Assembly: GCA_027310665.1 (NCBI GenBank)
Contig: DAIDAJ010000020.1
Coordinates: 1-44,390, forward strand
Source: Sideroxydans sp.
GTDB lineage: Bacteria; Pseudomonadota; Gammaproteobacteria; Burkholderiales; Gallionellaceae
Length of the DNA: 44,390 bases
Reading direction: 5' to 3'
The notes under the pieces were generated by a model. That model ran no database searches and was not told the DNA's origin. It worked only from the letters and a program-made list of their open reading frames with translations. A program made the position numbers and the translations under genes. This document shows, piece by piece, positions 23,702 through 32,474 of this stretch. Within the stretch, counting starts at the first letter, position 1; the number at the start of each line of letters is the position of its first letter.

Positions 23702-25123
23702 CTATTTCTTCTTGCTGTACGCGGCGGCGATTTCGCGGTACTGCTTGAGCTCGGTCTCGATGGTGGATAGCTGGTAATAATCGTTGCCTGCCTGCTTGGC
23801 CAGTTCAAGCTGCTCGATCGTGCCGGCCAGATCGCCGTGCAGGATATGAAGATAGGCCAGCATGTGATGCTCTTCCTGACGCCGGCCCAGTGCGGCATAG
23901 GCGCGTGCTTCCAGATCGTAAAGCTTAGGATCGTTGCCGTCGCGGTTGACCTGGTCGTCGAGCAGTTTGAGGGCGTCGGTGTAGCGCTGGTCCTGCAGCA
24001 GCACTTCCGCATAGTCGTAGATCAGCGCATGGTGTTCGGGGAAGTTCTTCAATTCGGTACTGTAGTAGGCGATCACGTCCTTGTCCGGCTTTTCCAACTG
24101 GATGATCCGTCCGCCCAGCGTTGCGATGGTTGCGTTGACGGGCGCCTGTTTCTGCAAGATGGCGAATTCCTGGATCGCGCGCTGCGGCTGGTTGTTGCGC
24201 AACAAGGCGAGCACCAGGCCGTAGCGATGTGCGATGGGATTGCCGAATTTCTTCGCCCCCAGCGCATCGTCGAAGAAGGCGACGGCTTCCCGCGGCGGTC
24301 TCTGGGTGGCGATGATGCGCGAGCGGATCAGCTGGAAATCCAGGCTGTCTGGCACCAGATGGTAGGGGATCTGCTCCACCCGGTTTTCCACCTCGGCGAT
24401 ACGCTCATGGGTGACCGGGTGAGTGCGCAGATAGGAGGGAGTGTTTCCTTCCACGAGCTGCGTGGCTTTCTGCATGCGCTCGAAGAAGGCCGGCATGGCG
24501 CGCGTGTCGAAGCCGGATTTTTCGAGGGTGGCAAGGCCGAAGCGGTCTGCTTCCCTTTCGTTCTGGCGTGTGAAGTTGAGCTGGTGCTGGATCGTTCCGG
24601 CCTGTGCGCCTACGATACCGGCAGTCGCGGCATCCGGGCTGTTGCGTGCGGCAAGAATGGCCACCGCCAGCGTGGCCAGGGCAGCGAGCGAATCGTAACG
24701 CTGGCCGTAGACCATGCGCGCGTAGTGATGCTGGGTGACGTGCGAGATTTCGTGGCCCAATACCGAGGCCAGTTCGGATTCGTCCTGTGCCAGCAGGATC
24801 AGCCCGGTGTTGACGCCGACGAAACCGCCGGGCAGCGCGAAGGCGTTGATGGCATCGTCATTGATCGCGAAGAACTCGAACGCATCGCCCGGTTCCGAAC
24901 TGTTTGCCACGAGCCGACCGCCGAGGTGGTTGAGGTAGTCGGAAATCTCCGGATCGTCCAGGTAAGTATTGCTGGCCCGGATCTGGAACATGCTCTGTTC
25001 GCCGATCTGGCGCTCGATTTGCGGAGAAATGATCTCTTGGGATACATCGCCCAGGTCCGGCAGACCGTCGGCGTAAGCAATGAGTGGCAACGTGAAAAGT
25101 ACGGAAAGAAAGGTTTTTTTCAT
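23702..25123 (-). CDS. bepA: BepA-like M48 metalloprotease/chaperone
   Basis: 473 residues from ATG 25123 (MKKTFLSVLFTLPLIAYADG, signal peptide). The zinc site is HEISHVTQHH (H124, E125, H128) with the third ligand in NEREADRFG. TPR-type helices follow from about residue 285 to the end (AIAHRYGLVLALLRNNQPQRA; KLYDLEARAYAALGRRQEEH). In E. coli, BepA (YfgC) degrades or assists assembly of outer-membrane proteins such as LptD in the periplasm. The long antisense frame over this gene is a shadow. It is divergent from the kinase gene. Confidence 0.92.
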   Translation of the reverse strand: MKKTFLSVLFTLPLIAYADGLPDLGDVSQEIISPQIERQIGEQSMFQIRASNTYLDDPEISDYLNHLGGRLVANSSEPGDAFEFFAINDDAINAFALPGGFVGVNTGLILLAQDESELASVLGHEISHVTQHHYARMVYGQRYDSLAALATLAVAILAARNSPDAATAGIVGAQAGTIQHQLNFTRQNEREADRFGLATLEKSGFDTRAMPAFFERMQKATQLVEGNTPSYLRTHPVTHERIAEVENRVEQIPYHLVPDSLDFQLIRSRIIATQRPPREAVAFFDDALGAKKFGNPIAHRYGLVLALLRNNQPQRAIQEFAILQKQAPVNATIATLGGRIIQLEKPDKDVIAYYSTELKNFPEHHALIYDYAEVLLQDQRYTDALKLLDDQVNRDGNDPKLYDLEARAYAALGRRQEEHHMLAYLHILHGDLAGTIEQLELAKQAGNDYYQLSTIETELKQYREIAAAYSKKK

Positions 25124-25249
25124 GGAATATATGATAACACCGACCCTTTTGAGTTCCATGGCGGCCTGCAATTCCTTGTAAAATGTGTACTTTCTGGACA
25201 ACGTGCCGTCGGGCACTCAGAATGCGCGCCTCTCAAAGATTTTCAGGTT

Positions 25250-26542
25250 ATGGACAAGGTCGGCAAATACGAGATCGTTAAAGAACTGGGGCACGGCGCG
25301 ACCAGCACCGTCTACCTTGCGCTCGACCCCTTCAGCCAGCAGCAGGTGGCACTCAAGGTGTTCAACCTGAACGTCCTGCACGACTCGACCCGTGCCAAAG
25401 CCTTTCGCAAGCTGCTGCTCACCGAGGCATCCCTCGCCGGAAAACTGTCGCATCCGCATATCGTCAAGATCTTCGATGCGGTGATGGAGGGCGACGTGAA
25501 CTATATGGTGATGGAATACGTCGAAGGCGAAACGCTGGAGAAATACGGCGAGGTCGATCACCTGATGGATCTGGGGCATATCGCCGAGATCATCTATAAA
25601 TGCTGCAAGGCGCTTGAGTATGCGCAATATCAAGGTGTTACGCATCGCGACATCAAGCCGGCCAACATCCTGATCAGCGGCGAGAGCGACATCAAGATCT
25701 CCGACTTCGGTGCGGCGGTCATCGATAACCAGCAGAGCACGCAGGTGAGCGGCGTGGGTTCGCCGGCCTATATGTCGCCGGAACAGATCAAGGAGCAGCC
25801 GCTGACGCACCAGACGGACATCTATTCGCTGGGCGTGACCATGTACCGCTTGCTCACTGGCAAGCTGCCGTTCGAGGCGGCGAACAGCTACAGCATGATC
25901 TACCAGATCATGAACATCGATCCGCCGCCGCCGAGCACCTATCGTCCGGAGATACCTCCTGAAATGGATGCCATCGTGCAGCGGGCCATGTGCAAGGAGA
26001 AGGAGCATCGCTACCAGACCTGGGATGAGTTCGCGCGCGACCTGGTGGCATTCATTACCCACAACGTGCCGCAGCAGGAAGATATCTTCGATACCGAGAA
26101 ATTCGATACCTTGCGCGACCTGCATTTCTTCAGGAATTTCAGCGACGTCGAGCTGTGGGAAGTGTTGCGTATCAGCGAATGGCACAAGGTGACCAAGGAC
26201 GAATCGATCATCCGCGAGGGTGAAGAAGGGCATCGCTTCTTTGTCATCGCCGGCGGATCGGTGCGCGTGGTCAAGCAGGGCAGGCTGCTGAGCTTGCTGC
26301 ACAAGGGCGACTGTTTCGGTGAGATGGCGCACCTCTCCGGCAAGGAGGCACGGCGCACCACCGACGTGATCACCAAGACAGAAGTGTCGCTGATCGAGGT
26401 CGACCCGGAGATGCTGGCGCGCGCCTCGGCGAACTGCCGCTACCAGTTCAGCGAGGCGTTCCTGGCGATACTGGTGAGGCGGTTGTCGCTTGCAAACACA
26501 CGCATCGCGCGCCTGCTGAGCGATCATGGGGACGAACAATAG
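25250..26542 (+). CDS. Ser/Thr protein kinase fused to a cyclic-nucleotide-binding domain
   Basis: 430 residues from ATG 25250. The kinase domain (1-~270) is complete: G-loop GHGATSTV (14-21), K36 in VALKVF, E59, HRDIKPAN (132-139), DFG (152-154), SPE in YMSPEQ and DIYSLGVTMYRLL. Residues ~287-425 form a cNMP-type effector domain with IIREGEEGHRFFVIAGGSVR and GDCFGEMAHLSGKEARRTTD, including the GE and Arg of a phosphate-binding cassette. This suggests kinase activity set by a cyclic nucleotide or by a ligand held in that fold. No transmembrane segment. A longer frame to 23837 is antisense to bepA and is not real. The rhodanese and TusA genes follow directly. Confidence 0.9.
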   Translation: MDKVGKYEIVKELGHGATSTVYLALDPFSQQQVALKVFNLNVLHDSTRAKAFRKLLLTEASLAGKLSHPHIVKIFDAVMEGDVNYMVMEYVEGETLEKYGEVDHLMDLGHIAEIIYKCCKALEYAQYQGVTHRDIKPANILISGESDIKISDFGAAVIDNQQSTQVSGVGSPAYMSPEQIKEQPLTHQTDIYSLGVTMYRLLTGKLPFEAANSYSMIYQIMNIDPPPPSTYRPEIPPEMDAIVQRAMCKEKEHRYQTWDEFARDLVAFITHNVPQQEDIFDTEKFDTLRDLHFFRNFSDVELWEVLRISEWHKVTKDESIIREGEEGHRFFVIAGGSVRVVKQGRLLSLLHKGDCFGEMAHLSGKEARRTTDVITKTEVSLIEVDPEMLARASANCRYQFSEAFLAILVRRLSLANTRIARLLSDHGDEQ

Positions 26543-26568
26543 TTTTTTTTGAAGTGGAGAAAGAAGAA

Positions 26569-26886
26569 GTGGCTGAGTTTAAGATCATTACCGTATCCGA
26601 ATTACCGAATCTGATCGCCAGCGGCAAGGCGCAGCTCGTGGACGTGCGCACCGATGCCGAGATCGCGCGGGGCCGCATCAAAGGCGCGATCTGTCTGCCG
26701 CTGCATCTGCTGCCACTGCGCTTGCAGGACCTCGATGCGAAGAAGGCGACCGTGTTCTATTGTCAGGTGGGCGGGCGTTCCGCGCAGGCTGCCGCATTTG
26801 CAGCGGCGCAGGGGCTGGGGGACGTCTACAACCTGCAAGGCGGCATCATGGCCTGGGCGCAGTCGGGTGGAGAGATCGTCGCGTGA
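26569..26886 (+). CDS. Rhodanese-domain sulfurtransferase
   Basis: 105 residues from GTG 26569, chosen because GGAG lies nine bases upstream; an in-frame GTG at 26554 is possible. Single rhodanese domain: LVDVRTDAEIARGRIKGAI and active site YCQVGGRSAQ with persulfide Cys65. Transfers sulfane sulfur. It begins 26 bases after the kinase stop and overlaps the TusA-like gene by four bases (GTGA), so the three are probably one operon. Confidence 0.88.
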   Translation: MAEFKIITVSELPNLIASGKAQLVDVRTDAEIARGRIKGAICLPLHLLPLRLQDLDAKKATVFYCQVGGRSAQAAAFAAAQGLGDVYNLQGGIMAWAQSGGEIVA

Positions 26887-27119
26887 GCGGCACCGCCTTC
26901 GATGTCGAACTGGATGTACGGCAGCTGGCCTGTCCGCTGCCCATCCTGCGCGCCAAGAAATCGCTGTCCGTGATGAGCGCGGGGCAGGTCCTGAGGATCG
27001 TCGCGACCGACAGGGGGGCGCCCAAGGACTTCGTGGATTTCTGCAAAAAGACAGGGAACGAGTTGCTGTCGTCGATGGAAGCCGACGGCGAATTCATCTT
27101 CCTGATCCGCCGCCGGTAG
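26883..27119 (+). CDS. TusA family sulfurtransferase/sulfur carrier
   Basis: 78 residues from GTG 26883, which overlaps the rhodanese stop codon. Contains the CPxP motif as QLACPLPILRAKKSL with carrier Cys17. TusA proteins take sulfur from a persulfide donor, such as the rhodanese encoded just before, and pass it to tRNA thiolation, molybdenum cofactor work or sulfur oxidation. Directly behind a rhodanese gene this is a typical sulfur-relay pair. Confidence 0.9.
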   Translation: MSGTAFDVELDVRQLACPLPILRAKKSLSVMSAGQVLRIVATDRGAPKDFVDFCKKTGNELLSSMEADGEFIFLIRRR

Positions 27120-27136
27120 GGCGTGCACGTATTTGG

Positions 27137-27161
27137 TCCCCGCAAGGGGGAGGCCGACGGG
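27137..27161 (+). repeat. Dispersed ACCCGCAAGGGG repeat, copy 3
   Basis: CCCCGCAAGGGGGAGGCCGA lies here, on the opposite strand to copies 1 and 2. It is followed by a second palindrome, CGGGTATCCAACGG / CCGTTACCCG. It lies between convergent TusA and valS. Confidence 0.45.
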
Positions 27162-27236
27162 TATCCAACGGCTATGCCGTTACCCGTTCGCACTGCCCGC
27201 GCCGAAAGCACCACCTTGCTCTGCAAGCCTTGTCAG

Positions 27237-27313
27237 ACGGCCATCTTCAGCCGTTTGTCTCTTGCGCTTCCGTAGATTGGCTGCCTTCCGGCTATACACC
27301 TGAAGATGGCCGT
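27237..27313. terminator. Long inverted repeat between convergent TusA and valS
   Basis: ACGGCCATCTTCAG (27237-27250) and CTGAAGATGGCCGT (27300-27313) are perfect 14-base inverted copies with a 49-base loop. It may terminate transcription from both sides, but no clear T run follows, so a repeat element is equally possible. Confidence 0.4.
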
Positions 27314-27339
27314 ACCTCTTGGTCTGCGAGTGAGGCGAT

Positions 27340-30165
27340 CTATCCGAGCTTCTTCCGCTGCGCCTGCAACTGCACCAGCGTCGCACCGAACTCCTCCAGC
27401 CGTTTCTTTTCCTGTTCCACCACTGCCGCCGGGGCGCGCGCGACGAAACTCTCGTTGCCGAGCTTGGCGTTGGCCTTGGCGATCTCGTTGGTGAGGCGCG
27501 CGATCTCCTTGTCCAGGCGTTCGCGTTCGGCGGCGACATCGATCTCCACTTTCAGCATCAGCTTGAAATTGCCGACGATGGACACCGGCGCGTCGCCTTC
27601 CGGCAGTTCGGCAACGATCTGCACTTCGCTGAGTTTGCCAAGGCTGCTGATGTAGGGCGCGAGCGCGTTCAGCACCATCGCATCGCCGGCAGCGATCAGC
27701 GGCACGCGTGCGGCGGGCGACAGGTTCATCTCGCTGCGCAGGCTGCGGCATGCGGTAACGAGTTCCTGCAACAGCGCGATCTGCGCGATGGATGCTTCGT
27801 CGATCTTGCTCCTATCGGCCCTGGGATAGGTTTGCAGCATGATGCTGTCGCCTTTGGCATTCGCCATCGGCGCGACCGACTGCCACAACTCTTCGGTGAT
27901 GAACGGGATGATCGGGTGGGCGAGGCGCAAGATGGTCTCCAGCACCCGCACCAAGGTGCGGCGCGTCGCGCGCTGCCGCGCCGCTGTATCCTGTATCCCG
28001 TCTCCCGTATCCTGCAGTTGCACTTTGGCCAGTTCCACATACCAGTCGCAGTAGGTGTTCCACACCAGTTCGTACACGGCGCGTGCGGCCATGTCGAAAC
28101 GGTAGTCGGCGAAGTGCGTCGCCATCTCTGCTTCGGCTTTCTGCAGTTCGCTAATCATCCATTTGTCGGCAGCGGAGAATTCCAGCGGCAGCGATTCATC
28201 TAGGCCTGTGTCCTTGCCTTCGCAGTTCATCAGCACGAAGCGCGTGGCGTTCCACAGCTTGTTGCAGAAGTTCCGGTAACCTTCACAGCGCTGCATGTCG
28301 AACTTGATGTCGCGGCCGGGCGAGGCGAGCGAGGCGAAGGTAAAGCGCAGGGCATCGGTGCCGAAGGCGGTGATGCCTTCCGGGAACTCCTTGCGTGTAC
28401 GCTTCTCGATCTTCTCCGTATCCTTGGGGTTCATCAGGCCGGTGGTGCGTTTCTTCACCAGCGAGTCGAGGTCGATGCCGTCGATCAGGTCGATGGGGTC
28501 TAAAACGTTTCCCTTGGACTTGGACATCTTCTGGCCTTCGGCATCGCGGATCAGGCCGTGCACGTACACATCCCTGAACGGAATCTTGCCGGTGATGTGC
28601 CTGGTCATCATCACCATGCGCGCCACCCAGAAGAAGATGATGTCGAAGCCGGTGACCAGTACGGAAGACGGCAGGTATTGCTTCACGAAAGCGTTCTGGG
28701 CATCGAACGGTTTACCCATCTCCCAGTCGAGCGTGGAGAACGGCCACAGCGCGGAAGAGAACCAGGTGTCGAGCACGTCGTTGTCGCGGTCGAGCTGCCC
28801 GGCATAACCGGCCTTGTCCGCCAGCTTGCGCGCTTCGGCTTCGTCATGCGCCACGAACACTTCGCCGTTGACGCCGTACCAGGCGGGAATCTGGTGGCCC
28901 CACCACAGCTGGCGCGAGATGCACCAGTCCTGGATGTTGTTCAGCCACTGGTTGTAGGTGTTGACCCAGTTCTCGGGGTGGAACTTGATCTCGCCGGAAG
29001 CAACGCATTCCAGCGCCTGCTCGGTGATGCTCTTGGATGGTTTCCCATCCTTTTGCGGGCCTGCCTTGCTCATGGCGACGAACCACTGGTCGGTGAGCAT
29101 CGGCTCGATCACCACGCCGGTGCGGTCACCGCGCGGCACCTTCAATTTGTGCTTGTCGGCCTTGATGAACAGGCCGGCGGCTTCGAGGTCGGCGCAGATC
29201 TGTTTGCGTGCGGCGAAACGATCCATGCCCTGATATTGCATGGGTGCGTGCTCGTTGATCTTCGCGTCCAATGTCAGGATGGAAATCATTTCCAGTTTGT
29301 GGCGCTGACCCACGGCATAGTCGTTGAAGTCATGCGCGGGCGTGACCTTGACCACGCCGGTGCCGAATTCGCGGTCCACGTATTCGTCGGCGATGACGGG
29401 GATGGTGCGGTCGCACAGCGGCAGCGTGACCTGCTTGCCGATGAGGTGCTTGTAGCGTTCGTCCTCGGGATGCACCATCACCGCCACGTCGCCGAGCATG
29501 GTCTCGGGGCGGGTGGTGGCGACCACCAGATGGCCGCTGCCATCCGCCAGCGGATACTGGATGTGGTACATGAAGCCGTCTTCTTCTTCCTGCACCACTT
29601 CGAGGTCGGAAACGGCGGTGTGCAGTTTCGGATCCCAGTTCACCAGTCGCTTGCCGCGGTAGATCAGGCCTTCGTTGAACAGGCGCACGAAGGTCTCGGT
29701 GACTGTCTTATTCAGCGCGGGATCCATGGTGAAGCGCTCACGCGACCAGTCGGGCGAGGTGCCGAGGCGGCGCATCTGCTTGGTGATGGTGTTGCCGGAG
29801 TATTCCTTCCACTCCCACACTTTCTCGATGAACTTCTTGCGGCCCAGGTCATGGCGCGAGACACCCTGTGCGTCGAGCTGGCGTTCGACCACGATCTGCG
29901 TGGCGATGCCCGCATGGTCGGTGCCCGGTTGCCACAGCGTGTTGTCGCCCTTCATGCGGTGGTAGCGGGTGAGCGCATCCATCAGCGTCTGGTTGAAGCC
30001 ATGGCCCATGTGCAGCGTGCCGGTGACGTTGGGCGGCGGCAGCATGATGCAGAAATTCTCTTTCTTCGAGCTGTCGAGTCCTGCCTTGAAATAGCCGGCG
30101 TTTTCCCAGGCTGGGTACCAGCGGGCTTCGATGTCTTTCGGGTCAAAACTTTTGGCGAGTTCCAT
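27340..30165 (-). CDS. valS: Valyl-tRNA synthetase
   Basis: 941 residues from ATG 30165 ([20 protein letters not shown]). Class Ia landmarks: [14 protein letters not shown] (HIGH-type), [12 protein letters not shown], an editing domain with [10 protein letters not shown], the anticodon-binding domain with [16 protein letters not shown], and a C-terminal coiled coil ([20 protein letters not shown]). It charges tRNA-Val with valine and edits threonine. An in-frame extra stretch Q718-T727 ([10 protein letters not shown]) between [10 protein letters not shown] and the anticodon domain is encoded by a short repeat also seen after ilvC. An upstream frame to 30405 is spurious. Confidence 0.97.
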   Translation of the reverse strand: MELAKSFDPKDIEARWYPAWENAGYFKAGLDSSKKENFCIMLPPPNVTGTLHMGHGFNQTLMDALTRYHRMKGDNTLWQPGTDHAGIATQIVVERQLDAQGVSRHDLGRKKFIEKVWEWKEYSGNTITKQMRRLGTSPDWSRERFTMDPALNKTVTETFVRLFNEGLIYRGKRLVNWDPKLHTAVSDLEVVQEEEDGFMYHIQYPLADGSGHLVVATTRPETMLGDVAVMVHPEDERYKHLIGKQVTLPLCDRTIPVIADEYVDREFGTGVVKVTPAHDFNDYAVGQRHKLEMISILTLDAKINEHAPMQYQGMDRFAARKQICADLEAAGLFIKADKHKLKVPRGDRTGVVIEPMLTDQWFVAMSKAGPQKDGKPSKSITEQALECVASGEIKFHPENWVNTYNQWLNNIQDWCISRQLWWGHQIPAWYGVNGEVFVAHDEAEARKLADKAGYAGQLDRDNDVLDTWFSSALWPFSTLDWEMGKPFDAQNAFVKQYLPSSVLVTGFDIIFFWVARMVMMTRHITGKIPFRDVYVHGLIRDAEGQKMSKSKGNVLDPIDLIDGIDLDSLVKKRTTGLMNPKDTEKIEKRTRKEFPEGITAFGTDALRFTFASLASPGRDIKFDMQRCEGYRNFCNKLWNATRFVLMNCEGKDTGLDESLPLEFSAADKWMISELQKAEAEMATHFADYRFDMAARAVYELVWNTYCDWYVELAKVQLQDTGDGIQDTAARQRATRRTLVRVLETILRLAHPIIPFITEELWQSVAPMANAKGDSIMLQTYPRADRSKIDEASIAQIALLQELVTACRSLRSEMNLSPAARVPLIAAGDAMVLNALAPYISSLGKLSEVQIVAELPEGDAPVSIVGNFKLMLKVEIDVAAERERLDKEIARLTNEIAKANAKLGNESFVARAPAAVVEQEKKRLEEFGATLVQLQAQRKKLG
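27984..28014 (-). repeat. GGATAC-type repeat inside valS
   Basis: The minus strand reads CAGGATACGGGAGACGGG, then ATACAGGATACAG. It shares CAGGATACGGGA and GGGATACAGGA words with the repeat at 39434-39451. It keeps the valS frame open and encodes [10 protein letters not shown]. Confidence 0.55.
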
Positions 30166-30248
30166 TGCGGTCTTTTTTGGGAATGCGTGGTTCAAGGAGG
30201 GCAGGATTATACAGGCATCGAGGGTGCTCGAAGGAGCAGTACGCAGTG

Positions 30249-30530
30249 CTACAGGGATTCTTGCGCGGCTTTGCGGATGAGTTTTGGAAGTGCTTTCTTG
30301 ACTTGCTGCATGGCTGTGTCCCAGTTGGCATCCGGGGTTGAGCTGATCGCATCGAGGAAGGCGGCCTCGAGGTCGGGGAACAGTTTTTCCGCCAGACGCC
30401 GGCATTCCCCGGCGGAAAGGGTGGCCAGGTGTTCCTCGACTGCATCGGTCAGCGTGGGCAGGTCAAGGGGGGTGCTATCGACCGTTTCGGTCAGGATGGG
30501 GACATCTGATGTGCGTTTGGATTTTGCCAT
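30249..30530 (-). CDS. Small conserved protein between holC and valS
   Basis: 93 residues. The first ~25 are disordered ([20 protein letters not shown]), the rest helical ([40 protein letters not shown]). A small protein at this spot, downstream of holC and upstream of valS, is common in betaproteobacteria and may correspond to DUF2486, but I cannot confirm that from sequence alone. It starts 4 bases after the holC stop codon, so it is cotranscribed and perhaps coupled. Function unknown. Confidence 0.65.
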   Translation of the reverse strand: MAKSKRTSDVPILTETVDSTPLDLPTLTDAVEEHLATLSAGECRRLAEKLFPDLEAAFLDAISSTPDANWDTAMQQVKKALPKLIRKAAQESL

Positions 30531-30533
30531 GGG

Positions 30534-30956
30534 TCAATTCGTTTTGCGTAGATCAAAGTGGCGCAGTTCGTAACCGCGGTCCTTGTAAAAGACGTAGCGC
30601 TCGCGCCCGAGTTTCGCCTCGGCGTCGTCCTGGCTGACGATCTCGATGACGCGCTCGAAGCGGCTGAAGAACGGCAGGCAGGTGTTATGCAGGCTGATCA
30701 GCAGCTCGGAGTGGGGGAAGTTCTCGTCGCGGCCGATGACCACCGGCATGGTCGAGGCATCCGCTTCGTGGCTGCGGCAGTGCGGCATGAAGGCCGTGGG
30801 AGGGTAATGCCACAGCAGCTTGTCCAGCTTGTCGGCGGTGTCCTCATCCGGCGCGTGCAGCAGCACGCGCAGGCCGTTTTGCATCGCCTTGTGGCTCAGC
30901 TGGCAGGCGGTGCGCAATTTATCCTCGCTACCTGTGTAGAAGTCGACCTTGGTCAC
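30534..30956 (-). CDS. holC: DNA polymerase III chi subunit
   Basis: 140 residues from GTG 30956 (V/M-TKVDFYTGSEDK), overlapping the pepA stop codon by four bases. Family blocks: TKVDFYTG, ACQLSHKAMQNGLRVLLHAP, LDKLLWHYPPTAFMPHC and RHFDLRKTN. Chi links the clamp loader (through psi) to SSB at the replication fork. A longer ORF spanning this region upstream reads through pepA in another frame and is not real. Gene order pepA-holC-small gene-valS is typical. Confidence 0.93.
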   Translation of the reverse strand: MTKVDFYTGSEDKLRTACQLSHKAMQNGLRVLLHAPDEDTADKLDKLLWHYPPTAFMPHCRSHEADASTMPVVIGRDENFPHSELLISLHNTCLPFFSRFERVIEIVSQDDAEAKLGRERYVFYKDRGYELRHFDLRKTN

Positions 30957-32440
30957 TTGGACGCCGTGCGGTTGATCAGGTATTGCGTGAGCAGCGGAAC
31001 CGGGCGACCGGTTGCGCCTTTTTGTTTGCCGGACAGCCAGGCAGTGCCGGCGATGTCCAGGTGTGCCCAGCGGTAGTCCTTGGTGAAGCGCGCCAGGAAA
31101 CACGCGGCGGTGATGGTACCGCCGGCGCGGCCGCCGATGTTCGCCATGTCGGCGAAATTGCTGTCCAACAGCGGCTGGTAGTCTTCCCACAGCGGCAGCT
31201 GCCAGACGCGGTCGTGCGACTGTTCGCCCGCGGCCAGCAGTTCCTTCGCCAGTTTGTCCTCGTTGGCGAACATGCCGCTGGCGACATGGCCGAGGGCGAT
31301 CACGCAGGCGCCGGTGAGGGTGGCGATGTCGATCACCGTATCCGGGTTGAATTTCTTCGAATAGGTCAGCGCATCGCACAGGATCAATCGGCCTTCGGCA
31401 TCGGTGTTCAATATCTCGATGGTCTGGCCGGACATGCTGGTGACGATGTCGCCGGGCTTGGTGGCCTTGCCGGAAGGCATGTTCTCGCAAGTCGGGATCA
31501 CACCGACCACGTTGAGCTTGAGTCCCATCTCCGCGACGGCCTGCAGGGTGCCGAGCACGCTGGCGGCGCCGCACATGTCGTATTTCATCTCGTCCATCTC
31601 AGCGCCCGGTTTGAGCGAGATGCCGCCGGTGTCGAAGGTGATGCCCTTGCCGACCAGCACGATGGGCTTCTGCGTTTTCGCTGCGCCATAGTATTCCAGG
31701 GTGATCAGCTTGGCCGGCTGTTCGCTGCCACGCGTGACGGAGAGGAAGGAACCCATGCCCAGCTTCTGCATGTCTTTTTCTTCCAGCACGGTGGTCTTGA
31801 TGCTCTTGTGCGACTTGCCCAGTGCGAGGGCCTTGGCGGCCAGGTAGGTCGGCGTGCAGACGTTGCCGGGCAGGTTGCCCAGCGTCTTGGTGAGTTCCAT
31901 GCCGCGGGCGGTGGCGGCTGCCTGGTCGAGTACGGTCTTTAATGCTGTGCTGGGTTTTTCCAGCGAGGCAAAGGTGATGCCTTTCAGCGTTGCGGGCTTG
32001 GAGGGTTTGCTCTTCAGACCGTCGGCGCGGAACGTTTGTTCGGCGGCGGCGAATACGGCTTGCTTGATGACCCAAACCGCATCTTTGCCGACACCTTCGT
32101 CGATGAGGTATAGCACGGCGTCTTTGGCGGGCGTGCCGCTCAATGCGCCGAAGGTTGCACGCAGAATTGCCGAGATGGCTTTGCTGTTGAGTTCAGCGGC
32201 CTTGCCCAACCCGACCAGCAGTACGCGGTCGGCAGCAACACCGGGCAATTTTTGCAGGAGTAGGGTAGAGGCGGCTTTGCCATTCATGTCGCCGCGCGCA
32301 ATGACATCGCTGAGTGCGTGTTTGGCAGCTTTGTCGAGTGCTTGTGCCGCAATGGATAATTTTCCGCCGTCAAACACGCCGACCACGACGCAGCCGCTCT
32401 TCAGTTTTTCCGGACTGCCTTGTTTTATGCTAAATTCCAC
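30953..32440 (-). CDS. pepA: Leucyl aminopeptidase (M17)
   Basis: 495 residues from GTG 32440, preceded by GAGGAGAGG at proper distance. Active-site signature NTDAEGRLIL with the two-metal ligands, VGKGITFDTGGISLKPGAEM and MKYDMCGAA. Releases N-terminal amino acids in the cytosol as a hexamer; in E. coli it also binds DNA at cer and carAB. Only 34 bases separate it from the divergent lptF, so their promoters overlap. Confidence 0.95.
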   Translation of the reverse strand: MEFSIKQGSPEKLKSGCVVVGVFDGGKLSIAAQALDKAAKHALSDVIARGDMNGKAASTLLLQKLPGVAADRVLLVGLGKAAELNSKAISAILRATFGALSGTPAKDAVLYLIDEGVGKDAVWVIKQAVFAAAEQTFRADGLKSKPSKPATLKGITFASLEKPSTALKTVLDQAAATARGMELTKTLGNLPGNVCTPTYLAAKALALGKSHKSIKTTVLEEKDMQKLGMGSFLSVTRGSEQPAKLITLEYYGAAKTQKPIVLVGKGITFDTGGISLKPGAEMDEMKYDMCGAASVLGTLQAVAEMGLKLNVVGVIPTCENMPSGKATKPGDIVTSMSGQTIEILNTDAEGRLILCDALTYSKKFNPDTVIDIATLTGACVIALGHVASGMFANEDKLAKELLAAGEQSHDRVWQLPLWEDYQPLLDSNFADMANIGGRAGGTITAACFLARFTKDYRWAHLDIAGTAWLSGKQKGATGRPVPLLTQYLINRTASK

Positions 32441-32474
32441 GCGCCTCTCCTCATTTATCTCAGAATTGTCTCCG

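Noticed and set aside
23837..25249. Long + strand open frame running into the kinase gene (would give a 901-residue protein)
   Set aside because: It is antisense to bepA, lacks domain content, and the kinase domain begins exactly at the ATG 25250. GC-rich codon bias creates such shadows.
30957..31574. Extension of the holC frame into pepA
   Set aside because: The chi subunit begins at TKVDFYTG (GTG 30956). The upstream part is pepA read in a wrong frame.
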